Program-made: the position numbers and the translations under genes
The notes under the pieces: model-generated
Database searches by the model: none
Seen by the model: only the letters and a program-made list of their open reading frames with translations
What the model was told of the DNA's origin: nothing
Assembly: GCA_938091475.1 (NCBI GenBank)
Contig: CALLJI010000018.1
Coordinates: 1 to 8,864, forward strand
From: an uncultured Caldimicrobium sp.
GTDB taxonomy: Bacteria > Desulfobacterota > Thermodesulfobacteria > Thermodesulfobacteriales > Thermodesulfobacteriaceae
DNA: 8,864 nucleotides
Reading direction: 5' to 3'
In this document: positions 1 through 6,235 of the stretch, piece after piece
Layout: every line of letters begins with the position of its first letter
Numbering within the stretch: position 1 is the first letter of the stretch

Positions 1-120
1 TTATTCCTAAGGTCAAGTCACACTTTATTACTACTTTAAATGGTCTCGTTCTTCTCTTTGCTTTCTAATATTGAATAATTTGACAGGAATGCTCACCCTA
101 AAGGGATAATTTTTGTATTT
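1..120. other. Intergenic stretch without recognisable gene
   Basis: I see no open reading frame with a ribosome binding site, no RNA gene and no clear hairpin here. The only item of note is the octamer GTCACACT at 17-24, which also forms the last eight bases of the window (8857-8864). It may be the edge of an element that starts outside the window, but eight bases alone are weak evidence. Confidence 0.4.
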
Positions 121-190
121 TGTAGGGCATGACATGTTGTACCCAATGAATTGGGGTGATTCGTGAATCGCACCAACCCAATAAAAAATG

Positions 191-213
191 GTAGCCGCAG
201 TCTTTAGCCTGCG
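191..213 (+). repeat. Hairpin repeat unit with GTAGCCGCAG flank
   Basis: The unit starts GTAGCCGCAG and ends CTGCG. The arms CGCAG (196-200) and CTGCG (209-213) pair over 5 bp around the loop TCTTTAGC. It appears to be a second, related repeat type beside the TGTAGGGGC units. Confidence 0.5.
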
Positions 214-222
214 AAAAAAATT

Positions 223-247
223 TGTAGGGGCAAATCACGATTTGCCC
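223..247 (+). repeat. Palindromic unit, AAATC stem
   Basis: The flank TGTAG precedes a perfect 9-bp stem, GGGCAAATC (228-236) with GATTTGCCC (239-247), around AC. Read on the minus strand, the hairpin is followed after CTACAAA by a run of seven T (plus-strand A run 214-220). It could therefore act as a weak terminator for the operon that ends at 482. Confidence 0.7.
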
Positions 248-262
248 AAAGAATTATAAATA

Positions 263-289
263 TGTAGGGGGCAGCCCTTGCGGCTGCCC
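263..289 (+). repeat. Palindromic unit, CAGCC stem
   Basis: The flank TGTAGG precedes an 8-bp perfect stem, GGGCAGCC (269-276) with GGCTGCCC (282-289), and loop CTTGC. It has the same orientation as the unit at 223-247 but a different, fully compensated stem. Confidence 0.7.
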
Positions 290-312
290 AAAATGCGGTT
301 TAAAACCCTTTT

Positions 313-340
313 GGGCACGGCTGTGCCGTGCCCCTACAAA
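313..340 (-). repeat. Palindromic unit, CACGGC stem, reversed
   Basis: A 9-bp perfect stem, GGGCACGGC (313-321) with GCCGTGCCC (325-333), has loop TGT and is followed by CTACAAA. Read on the minus strand it begins TTTGTAGGGGC, so it is the same family in opposite orientation. Confidence 0.7.
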
Positions 341-351
341 TTAATGTTTTA

Positions 352-377
352 GGGCAGGGGCAAGCCCTGCCCATACA
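352..377 (-). repeat. Palindromic unit, CAGGG stem, reversed
   Basis: An 8-bp stem, GGGCAGGG (352-359) with CCCTGCCC (365-372), encloses the loop GCAAG. The following CATACA is a one-base variant of the family flank read from the minus strand (TGTATGGGC). Confidence 0.65.
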
Positions 378-423
378 GGTAAAACCCTTTGGGCACGGCG
401 ATGGGGATCTCCTATAGTTTTAA

Positions 424-445
424 ACATTTTTAAATTGTAACCACA
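424..445 (+). repeat. Left copy of a 22-bp inverted repeat
   Basis: This 22-bp sequence starts ACATTTT and ends GTAACCACA. It matches the minus strand of 8837-8858 at 20 of 22 positions, so the two copies face each other across the whole gene block. It could be the end of an insertion element or MITE lying to the left. No transposase is visible. Confidence 0.45.
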
Positions 446-481
446 TTACTTTTATGAGCTTTTGAAATTTCAACAAGTTTT

Positions 482-1096
482 TCAGAAATTTTCTATAACT
501 CCCCTGAGAATATACGCTGCTCCTTTATAAAAATCCTCCTTAGTGTTTTCAAGTAAGGTCTCTGCAAAAAGGGGCACCCATTTTAACATATGGTCTTTTA
601 TAAAATTCTTTCTTATTTCAAAAAATTTAGCAGCCATTTCTTGCTCACCTTCATTTAACCAGTCCAAAATTTGTTTTGTAAGATCATAAATAAATTCTAA
701 CTCTATACCAATATGATCCTCAGGGATCCTGTAGAGGTCTTTTACAGCCATTCCGGCTTCCAAATATTTTTTTCTTACTTCAATAGTTTCCTCTGACATT
801 AAGGCTTTTGTCTCGGATAAATAAAAGGAAGCATAGGGAACAGCCGGAGGTTGCTTGGGTCCTAAAAATAAATGTGCATACTCTTGAGCTAATTCCTCTA
901 ACCATTCAGGAATTCTTTGGGAATTTTTCTGTATCGCTTTTATGAGGAGATTCAAGCCATAATCTATGTGGTTTTCAACTTTTTCCGGCATCTCAATTTT
1001 TTGAAGTCCCTTTATCAGTTCAAATGAAGGTTCTTTTAAAAAGAGATGTCTTAGCAAATTAAAGAGATAAAGCTCTTCTTCCAAAACTTCTCTCAT
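482..1096 (-). CDS. TorD/DmsD-family molybdoenzyme maturation chaperone
   Basis: Cytoplasmic chaperone of the TorD/DmsD/NarJ superfamily. By family knowledge these bind the Tat signal and apo-form of one partner molybdoenzyme and hold it for cofactor insertion before export. The start used here is the ATG at 1096 (204 residues), because GAGAGGA lies six bases upstream of it. The frame opens further to a TTG at 1132 with no good ribosome binding site. From the ATG, the family signatures are EYAHLFLGP (about residues 72-80) followed by a P-x-x-PYASFY segment (87-92) and DHIGIELEF (127-135). The protein is all-helical and acidic, as usual, and has no signal peptide. It is the last gene of the operon, 67 bp after the catalytic subunit with a small hairpin between, so its client is almost certainly that enzyme. 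It is too distant for a specific name such as TorD or TtrD. Confidence 0.88.
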   Translation of the reverse strand: MREVLEEELYLFNLLRHLFLKEPSFELIKGLQKIEMPEKVENHIDYGLNLLIKAIQKNSQRIPEWLEELAQEYAHLFLGPKQPPAVPYASFYLSETKALMSEETIEVRKKYLEAGMAVKDLYRIPEDHIGIELEFIYDLTKQILDWLNEGEQEMAAKFFEIRKNFIKDHMLKWVPLFAETLLENTKEDFYKGAAYILRGVIENF

Positions 1097-1101
1097 ATAA
1101 T

Positions 1102-1108
1102 TCCTCTC
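1102..1108 (-). promoter_or_regulatory. Ribosome binding site deciding the chaperone start
   Basis: On the minus strand GAGAGGA is followed by AATTAT and then ATG at 1096. This is a good Shine-Dalgarno at normal spacing. It favours the internal ATG over the upstream TTG at 1132, which lies directly behind the 1136-1154 hairpin. Confidence 0.7.
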
Positions 1109-1135
1109 AATGGAAATTTTATTTAACAACAAGGG

Positions 1136-1154
1136 AAGGGCCGAAAAGGCCCTT
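1136..1154 (-). other. Intercistronic hairpin between catalytic subunit and chaperone genes
   Basis: AAGGGCC (1136-1142) and GGCCCTT (1148-1154) form a perfect 7-bp stem around a five-base loop. It lies 10 bases after the catalytic-subunit stop codon and about 40 bases before the chaperone ATG. The bases after it on the minus strand (CCCTTGTTGTT) are only modestly T-rich. It is therefore more likely a processing, stabilising or partial-attenuation element that lowers chaperone expression than a strong terminator. Confidence 0.5.
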
Positions 1155-1163
1155 ACCCTCTTT

Positions 1164-4010
1164 TTAAACTTTCTTAACTTTTATAATCATATCAGCATAA
1201 CAGGGAAATCCCATTATTGGTGAGAGGCAATCTGGATCAACCAGCATATTGTGATTGGGAGTATAATCTTTTGATTTATAGGCAGGACCAAGACCTGGAC
1301 TAAACCTTCCCCCGGTGCCAAAGCCGATTTTAATTACCCCTGGTCTAATACCTCCTGAGACAAAGACCTTGCCTTTGGTAGACTTACCTAAGGGATTTTC
1401 TAAGATGACCAAGTCCCCAGTTTTTAACCCTAATTTTTTGGCATCCTCACTATTCATCCAGATAGTCCCCACAGAGTAGGTGTTAGCTTTAAATTTCATC
1501 TTGATATTTTTAAGTTGACCATCGCTTAGAGGCATAACCTCAACCACCTCGGCCTCAAATTCCTCATTAAGAGGCTGCCAAGTTCCTTCTGCTTTAATTT
1601 CACCTAACCAAGTTACCATTTGTGTCCCTGACATAGCATGATGCACTCTTCCACAAATGAGTTGGAAAGGATACTCCTTTGCATATTTTTTAAACTCTGG
1701 ATTTGTATAGGGATTCCATTTCGTTTCAAACCAATAAAAAGTGGAAGGATATTTATGGAATCCTACTTCTCTTAATCCTTTAGGCACTTCACCACCCGCC
1801 TTTTCAATCTTTAGATTGTGAGGGGCATATTGACCATATCTCTTGCCGCCCTCTTCCCAGTCCCATTTTAATTCAATTAATTTGGTAGAGGTATAAGGCC
1901 AGACTTTATTAGGTTCTTCCGCATTAGATTTCTTATATCTATACCAACTCATTGGCCATATAGCTACCCCTTTATTTCTTCTTAACCATTCTACAGTCAC
2001 GGGCTTTCCTTTAATTACCTTTTTCTCGTGATCAATCACAACTTCCCCTTTTTCTAAGGATTCTGGAGTGCCTAAAATTTGATATCCTTCAGGATATTGG
2101 GGATATGGGAGAGGTCTTCCAACATTGTGTCTACCTGGTGCAACCGCAAGCATTTCATTCACAAAATCGTCCTCACCTTTGTATTTTTCCCAAAAATCCT
2201 CTGGTTTTATATCAGGATCACCTAATTCATAAAGTCTCTTGGCAAGCATATTCATAATTTCAGTGGGTTTTTTAGCTTCATAAAGGGGTGAAATAACTGC
2301 GTCTCTGAGATAAATAACAGGATGAGAGGGATATATATCGCTTAAACTCATTCTCTCTGCATAACTTGCTTCTGGTAAAATAACATCTGCATAAAGGGCA
2401 CTCTCTAAGAAAATGGTATCTATATAAACAAAAAGTTCTAACAGATAATTTCCACTTTTATCTTTAGCTGTAACAGCCTCAATCCACTTCCAAGGAGCAG
2501 AGCCTGTATAAATGGAATTTCCTGTTCTTAGAAAATGTGCTTTGATAGGATAATGATAACCTCTAAAGGGACCATACCTTATATCAACACCTTCTTTAAA
2601 GGCATTGGGATAATCTGCCACCACATCATCCCAAGCTGCTGGATATTTACTTCCAAAAAGATCCATATGAAGATGACCTACTTCCCCCTCAACTTCTTTA
2701 CCATTAATTATTCTTTTCACTTTTCTTTTGAGAAATTGCTTTCCAGTAGCTGTGCCACCTTTAGAAGATTTAGTGATTTCAGTATCTATAATTCCACCCG
2801 GGGCATCAAAATTGCCTGTTATGATATTTAATACACATCCTATGATAGAGGCGCTGTAACCATTATAATGATGACCAGGGGACTGCATTCCCCAAACAAG
2901 CGCAGCTGGCTTAGTTATCCCAAAGAGATGTGCAAGCTCCTTAATCTGCTCTTTAGATAAACCAGTCCGATTAGCTGCCCATTCTAAACTAAAATAGGGC
3001 AAACCATTGATAGGATCTTTTTTATTCCACCAAGACCTAAAGGCAGCCTCAAACTCTTCCCATCCCACAGTGTACTTTTTAAAACTCCAATCTATATATC
3101 TCCTATTAGGATCATTTGGATTATCCTTCTCTAAGATATATCTAAGCATGGCTGCAAATAAATCGCCATCTGTCCCTGGCCTTATAGGTAGCCAGATATC
3201 AGCTGCGGTAGCTGTATTAGTGTAAGAAGGGTCAATAACCACCACTTTACATCCATTCTCTACTTTGGCTCCTACGGTGCCTCTATTTTCATAAATGATT
3301 CTTGTGGCAACAAAGGGGTTCCATCCGCAATAAATGATAAGCTTTGATTTATAAGTATAATCTTTTTTTAAAGAACCATCAGGTTGTCTTACCAGAACGG
3401 GTCTCATTATATCTGGTTCCCATCTTTTTCCATTTACTATGAGTTTGGGACCGTGTCTGCGAGGGGTATCACATATTGAACCATGTTCTGTACAATTAGG
3501 TGAACCAAAGGCAAAGGCAAGCCTCCAATACTGATCCCTATCCGTAACATCCCCACAATTCATAATGATGGATTCAGCTCCATACTTCTTTTTGATTTCA
3601 AGCATCTTTTTTGCAATGAAATCTATAGCTTCTTCCCAACTGACCCTCTTAAATTTACCTGATCCCCGTTCTCCCACTCTAATCATAGGATGTTTAATTC
3701 TATAAGGCGAATATACCAGTTGAATACCTGAAGCTCCTTTGGCACAGGCAGCTCCATCATTCATAGGCACTTCTTTATTTCCATATATCTTAACCAGTCT
3801 TCCATCTTTAACCCAAACCTCTAGCCCACACTCGGCAGGACACATCGCACATGCCGTATATTTCACTTCGTATTTCCCCATAACCTTTTCCATAGCCTGA
3901 ACCTCAGAAGGGGAAAGGTGTTTCAAAGAAAACAAGCCTGTTTTATTAAGTATTGCTACTCCTCCCAATATAGTTGAATGTTTTAAAAAGGATCTTCTTG
4001 TTACTTCCAT
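1164..4010 (-). CDS. Tat-exported molybdopterin oxidoreductase catalytic subunit (Psr/Ttr/Arr-like)
   Basis: Catalytic A subunit of a periplasmic complex iron-sulfur molybdoenzyme (DMSO reductase family), 948 residues. The N terminus has a twin-arginine signal, TRRSFLK at 4-10, then a short hydrophobic stretch. A [4Fe-4S] site follows: C54-x2-C57-x3-C61-x27-C89 with K91 behind it. The likely molybdenum ligand is C180 in HGSIC (176-180), as in the Cys-ligated Psr/Phs/Ttr/Srd/Arr group. Further family marks are VIDPSYTNTATAADIWLPIRPGTD (258-281), ADVILPEASYAER (541-553) and a C-terminal dinucleotide-binding domain from about 781. A Trp/Tyr/Lys-rich stretch at about 600-780 looks like an insertion. 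As I recall, PsrA/PhsA are nearer 750 residues, ArrA about 850 and TtrA about 1000, so length does not decide the substrate. The start ATG follows a GGGGGTGA ribosome site and lies 27 bp after the iron-sulfur gene. The regulatory context suggests an anionic substrate such as an arsenic, sulfur or selenium oxyanion. I would not choose among them. Confidence 0.9.
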   Translation of the reverse strand: MEVTRRSFLKHSTILGGVAILNKTGLFSLKHLSPSEVQAMEKVMGKYEVKYTACAMCPAECGLEVWVKDGRLVKIYGNKEVPMNDGAACAKGASGIQLVYSPYRIKHPMIRVGERGSGKFKRVSWEEAIDFIAKKMLEIKKKYGAESIIMNCGDVTDRDQYWRLAFAFGSPNCTEHGSICDTPRRHGPKLIVNGKRWEPDIMRPVLVRQPDGSLKKDYTYKSKLIIYCGWNPFVATRIIYENRGTVGAKVENGCKVVVIDPSYTNTATAADIWLPIRPGTDGDLFAAMLRYILEKDNPNDPNRRYIDWSFKKYTVGWEEFEAAFRSWWNKKDPINGLPYFSLEWAANRTGLSKEQIKELAHLFGITKPAALVWGMQSPGHHYNGYSASIIGCVLNIITGNFDAPGGIIDTEITKSSKGGTATGKQFLKRKVKRIINGKEVEGEVGHLHMDLFGSKYPAAWDDVVADYPNAFKEGVDIRYGPFRGYHYPIKAHFLRTGNSIYTGSAPWKWIEAVTAKDKSGNYLLELFVYIDTIFLESALYADVILPEASYAERMSLSDIYPSHPVIYLRDAVISPLYEAKKPTEIMNMLAKRLYELGDPDIKPEDFWEKYKGEDDFVNEMLAVAPGRHNVGRPLPYPQYPEGYQILGTPESLEKGEVVIDHEKKVIKGKPVTVEWLRRNKGVAIWPMSWYRYKKSNAEEPNKVWPYTSTKLIELKWDWEEGGKRYGQYAPHNLKIEKAGGEVPKGLREVGFHKYPSTFYWFETKWNPYTNPEFKKYAKEYPFQLICGRVHHAMSGTQMVTWLGEIKAEGTWQPLNEEFEAEVVEVMPLSDGQLKNIKMKFKANTYSVGTIWMNSEDAKKLGLKTGDLVILENPLGKSTKGKVFVSGGIRPGVIKIGFGTGGRFSPGLGPAYKSKDYTPNHNMLVDPDCLSPIMGFPCYADMIIKVKKV

Positions 4011-4037
4011 AAGTTCACCCCCTTATATGTTTATTTT

Positions 4038-4706
4038 TTATTTCTTTTTATTGATCTCTCCATCTGCAACCTTAAAAACCCTTTCATCTGGAGCAATATA
4101 GAGAACAATGGGCTTTGTGCCATATTCTGGATGCCAAACCTTCGTCTGAAGAGATGTCAAAATCTTTGCTACTGAACTGGTTGGATCTTTTATATCTCCA
4201 AAATATTTTGCCTTACCTACACAATTCCTAACACAAGCAGGCTCTTCGCCTATTTCTAAGCGATGCAAACAAAAATCACACTTATCAGCTACTCTTAAAT
4301 CCTTAACCTTCTTATTTTTTAATTCTGGTACTTCCTTGAGATACTTAGTTGGATCATTCTTAATTGGAAGATAGGGATGAATAAATCGAGCCCCATAAGG
4401 GCAGGCCTCAACACATCTACCACACCCTATGCACAAATCTTTATTGATTACCACAATTCCATCCTCTCTTTTATAGGTAGCCCCTTCCACGGGACAAGGA
4501 AGAATACAAGGAGGATCATCACATTGGTTACATATTTTAGGAAAAAAATATCTTTTCGGAGAAGGATATTCTCCTATATCTGTAATATCCACTTTTGATC
4601 TAAAGACCTTCATAGGAACTCCATTTTCCATCTTACAGCTCACTTGACAAGAAGTGCATCCCACACATTTACGCAAGTCAACTACTAAAATATATTTTTT
4701 GGCCAT
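4038..4706 (-). CDS. Four-[4Fe-4S] ferredoxin-type electron-transfer subunit (PsrB/TtrB/ArrB-like)
   Basis: B subunit that carries electrons between the A subunit and a membrane or soluble partner. From the ATG at 4706 it has 222 residues and 16 cysteines in four perfect groups: C14/17/20/24, C59/62/67/71, C92/95/98/102 and C143/146/158/162. All four clusters should be [4Fe-4S]. No residue is replaced, unlike NarH-type subunits that have one [3Fe-4S]. There is no signal peptide or membrane helix, so it should be exported folded, by hitchhiking on the Tat signal of the A subunit. The frame extends to a GTG at 4715, but that codon lies inside the AGGAGGTG ribosome site. The ATG, six bases downstream of it, is therefore the real start. 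It is first in the enzyme operon, directly behind the sigma-54 promoter. The C-terminal tail (TKPIVLYIAPDERVF) resembles TtrB/PsrB-type endings. Confidence 0.93.
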   Translation of the reverse strand: MAKKYILVVDLRKCVGCTSCQVSCKMENGVPMKVFRSKVDITDIGEYPSPKRYFFPKICNQCDDPPCILPCPVEGATYKREDGIVVINKDLCIGCGRCVEACPYGARFIHPYLPIKNDPTKYLKEVPELKNKKVKDLRVADKCDFCLHRLEIGEEPACVRNCVGKAKYFGDIKDPTSSVAKILTSLQTKVWHPEYGTKPIVLYIAPDERVFKVADGEINKKK

Positions 4707-4712
4707 ACATAA

Positions 4713-4720
4713 CACCTCCT
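4713..4720 (-). promoter_or_regulatory. Strong ribosome binding site of the iron-sulfur subunit
   Basis: AGGAGGTG on the minus strand, then TTATGT and ATG (4706). This near-perfect Shine-Dalgarno fixes the start and rules out the GTG at 4715, which overlaps it. Confidence 0.85.
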
Positions 4721-4743
4721 GCTATAAATTTTCACTAAAACTT

Positions 4744-4759
4744 TGCAATTTCTATACCA
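4744..4759 (-). promoter_or_regulatory. Sigma-54 (-24/-12) promoter of the enzyme operon
   Basis: The minus strand reads TGGTATAGAAATTGCA. It fits the sigma-54 consensus TGGYAYRNNNNTTGCW at every position and has the required 10 bases between the -24 GG and the -12 GC. Transcription should start near 4733, about 27 bases before the ATG of the iron-sulfur gene, which leaves a short leader holding only the ribosome site. The match agrees with the sigma-54 activator encoded just upstream. The stretch between promoter and enhancer boxes (4761-4802) is very AT-rich, as expected for a bendable loop, but I see no clear IHF consensus. Confidence 0.87.
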
Positions 4760-4802
4760 GAATAAAAACTATGAAAAATAAAGAGTTTTAGCTAAGAAAA
4801 AT

Positions 4803-4819
4803 TGCGCTTAAAATGAACA
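4803..4819 (-). promoter_or_regulatory. Putative activator enhancer box 2
   Basis: The minus strand reads TGTTCATTTTAAGCGCA, a direct repeat of box 1 with centres 19 bp apart. TGTTCA at the left end and G-x-GCA at the right end are shared. It is centred about 78 bp upstream of the predicted start of the enzyme operon. Confidence 0.6.
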
Positions 4820-4821
4820 AC

Positions 4822-4838
4822 TGCACAAAAATTGAACA
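4822..4838 (-). promoter_or_regulatory. Putative activator enhancer box 1
   Basis: The minus strand reads TGTTCAATTTTTGTGCA, with partial dyad symmetry (TG..CAA...TTG..CA). It begins six bases after the response-regulator stop codon and is centred about 97 bp upstream of the predicted start. It matches box 2 at 13 of 17 positions. This position and the doubled arrangement are typical of NtrC-type upstream activating sites. Confidence 0.6.
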
Positions 4839-4843
4839 GTCCC

Positions 4844-6235
4844 TTAGATTTCTTCTTCTAATTTTTTTCTCAGCGTATTTCTTGAAATTTTTAAAAGATT
4901 TGCTGCCTGAACTTGATTGCCTTTGGTTAATTCTAAAGCCTTTTTGATAATAGATTTTTCTATTTTGCTTATCATCTCATGAAATCTTTCATAATAACCT
5001 TCTTTGAAAACATAATCTACCAGTGTCTTAACTATTTCATCAAAAGATGTGCATTTTTTATACAAATGTATATCCTGAAGAAGGGGTTCAAAATTTTCTA
5101 AAGATAAATAATCCGTATGGCAAAAAACCATAGCTCGTTGAATAGTATTTTCAAGCTCTCTAACATTGCCTGGCCAAGGATATTCTTCTAATTTTTCTAA
5201 AGCTTCAGCCGTAATGCCCTTAATCTTTTTCCCAAATTTTTGGTTATACTTATGGATAAAATAATATACCAATTCCTTAATATCTTCTTTTCTCTCTCGT
5301 AAAGGTGGTAAATATAATGTGACCACACTTAGTCTATAATATAGATCTTCTCTAAACAAATTTTTTCTGATTAAACTTTCAAGATCCTTATTGGTAGCTG
5401 CAATCACACGCACATTTACTTTTATTTCCTCATTTCCACCCAATCTATAGAAGGTGCCCTCTTGGAGAACCCTTAGCAATTTTCCTTGCAATGAAAGGGG
5501 CAAATCTCCAACCTCATCAAGAAAAATGGTGCCACCATCACATTGTTCAAATTTTCCCAGGCGCCTTAAAGAAGCTCCTGTGAAGGCTCCTTTCTCATAA
5601 CCAAAAAGCTCTGCTTCCAAAAGCTCTTGGGGTATAGCGGCACAATTTATGGCCAAAAATGGTTTATTAGCTCTGTTACTATAGTGATAAATGGCCCTTG
5701 CAATTAGCTCTTTTCCAGTGCCGCTTTCTCCTCTTATTAGAACCGGGGCATCAGTTGGGGCTACTTTACCGATTTGCTTACATATACTTATCATTTTAGG
5801 ACTTTTACCTATAATCCGCTCACTCCCAGTATAGTCCTCAGATCTATCAAGAAAAATTACCTCTTTCATTAATTCTTTAGTTTTTATAGCATCCCTTACT
5901 CTGTATAAAAGTTCTTCATTTTCAAAAGGTTTAGTAAGATAATCAAAGGCCCCTAATTTAATGGCTTCAATAGCCCTTTCAGTAGTACTATATGCTGTCA
6001 TCATAATAACCTGAATTTTAGGGTACTTCTCCTTAATCTTTTTTAATACCTCAATACCATCCATTCCTGGCATTCTCACATCCATCACTACCACATCTGG
6101 GCTTTCTATTTCCACTTTTTGAAGTGCCTCTTCCCCTTTTGTGGCCACAGATACTTCAAATCCCTTAGATTGGAAAAATCGCTGTAGCGAATAACAAACT
6201 ATTTGTTGATCATCCACTACAAGGACTCTATGCAT
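4844..6235 (-). CDS. NtrC-type sigma-54-dependent response regulator
   Basis: Cytoplasmic transcription activator, 463 residues, with the full three-domain layout. The receiver domain (1-120) has acidic residues D8/D9, phospho-acceptor D52, T80 and K102. The AAA+ domain (about 138-375) has Walker A GESGTGKE (169-176), the sigma-54 contact loop GAFTGA (216-221), Walker B GTIFLDE (235-241) and the WPGNVREL motif (354-361). A Fis-type helix-turn-helix lies at about 438-461 (QVQAANLL...RNTLRKKL). All catalytic and contact residues are present, so it should be functional. The ATG overlaps the kinase stop by eight bases (ATGCATAG), which implies translational coupling and a cognate pair. Its likely target is the sigma-54 promoter 85 bp downstream of its own stop codon. 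By order and class it corresponds to AioR/ArxR-like regulators, but sequence identity was not tested. Confidence 0.95.
   Translation of the reverse strand: MHRVLVVDDQQIVCYSLQRFFQSKGFEVSVATKGEEALQKVEIESPDVVVMDVRMPGMDGIEVLKKIKEKYPKIQVIMMTAYSTTERAIEAIKLGAFDYLTKPFENEELLYRVRDAIKTKELMKEVIFLDRSEDYTGSERIIGKSPKMISICKQIGKVAPTDAPVLIRGESGTGKELIARAIYHYSNRANKPFLAINCAAIPQELLEAELFGYEKGAFTGASLRRLGKFEQCDGGTIFLDEVGDLPLSLQGKLLRVLQEGTFYRLGGNEEIKVNVRVIAATNKDLESLIRKNLFREDLYYRLSVVTLYLPPLRERKEDIKELVYYFIHKYNQKFGKKIKGITAEALEKLEEYPWPGNVRELENTIQRAMVFCHTDYLSLENFEPLLQDIHLYKKCTSFDEIVKTLVDYVFKEGYYERFHEMISKIEKSIIKKALELTKGNQVQAANLLKISRNTLRKKLEEEI

Larger units (their letters stand above)
302..399 (+). repeat. Direct repeat of about 20 bp with a half hairpin
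   Basis: The stretch AAAACCCTTTT followed by GGGCACGGC occurs at 302-321 and again at 381-399, the second copy with one T fewer. The first copy leads into a complete hairpin. The second stops after the left arm and continues into unrelated sequence (GATGGGGATC), so it is a truncated duplicate. Confidence 0.65.
121..402. repeat. Cluster of TGTAGGGGC-type palindromic hairpin repeats
   Basis: About seven short palindromic units sit within 280 bp, in both orientations. Intact units share a flank TGTAGGGG(C) on one side and end in GCCC on the other. The inner stem differs from unit to unit but stays self-complementary (AAATC/GATTT, CAGCC/GGCTG, CACGGC/GCCGTG, CAGGG/CCCTG). Decayed members lie at about 121-144 and 155-174, and a half unit lies at 391-399. 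This looks like a REP- or MITE-like family of intergenic hairpins. I recall similar TGTAGGGGC repeats from other bacterial genomes but cannot name the family. No transposase is present here. Confidence 0.75.

Noticed and set aside
121..402. CRISPR array
   Set aside because: The units have unequal spacing, mixed orientation and variable stems rather than identical repeats with unique spacers, and no cas gene is present.
462..473. Perfect 12-bp palindrome TTGAAATTTCAA just after the chaperone gene, as a terminator
   Set aside because: It has no loop, is AT-rich and has no T run behind it on the minus strand. It could be a chance palindrome or a binding site, but nothing supports either.
2535..2831. 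Plus-strand open frame opposite the molybdoenzyme gene (and similar ones at 3007-3225, 4377-4598, 7105-7547, 7947-8135 and 8229-8549)
   Set aside because: All lie antisense within well-supported genes, lack family motifs, and have compositions expected from reading the opposite strand.
1164..4706. Direct naming as arrAB, ttrAB, psrAB or srdAB
   Set aside because: Cluster motifs and gene context fit several of these families, and residues that would separate them could not be aligned without reference sequences.
4786..4800. TTAGCTAA palindrome as a terminator of the regulator gene
   Set aside because: The arms give at most four pairs each without a loop and no proper hairpin plus T run forms; the area is better explained as AT-rich spacer between enhancer boxes and promoter.
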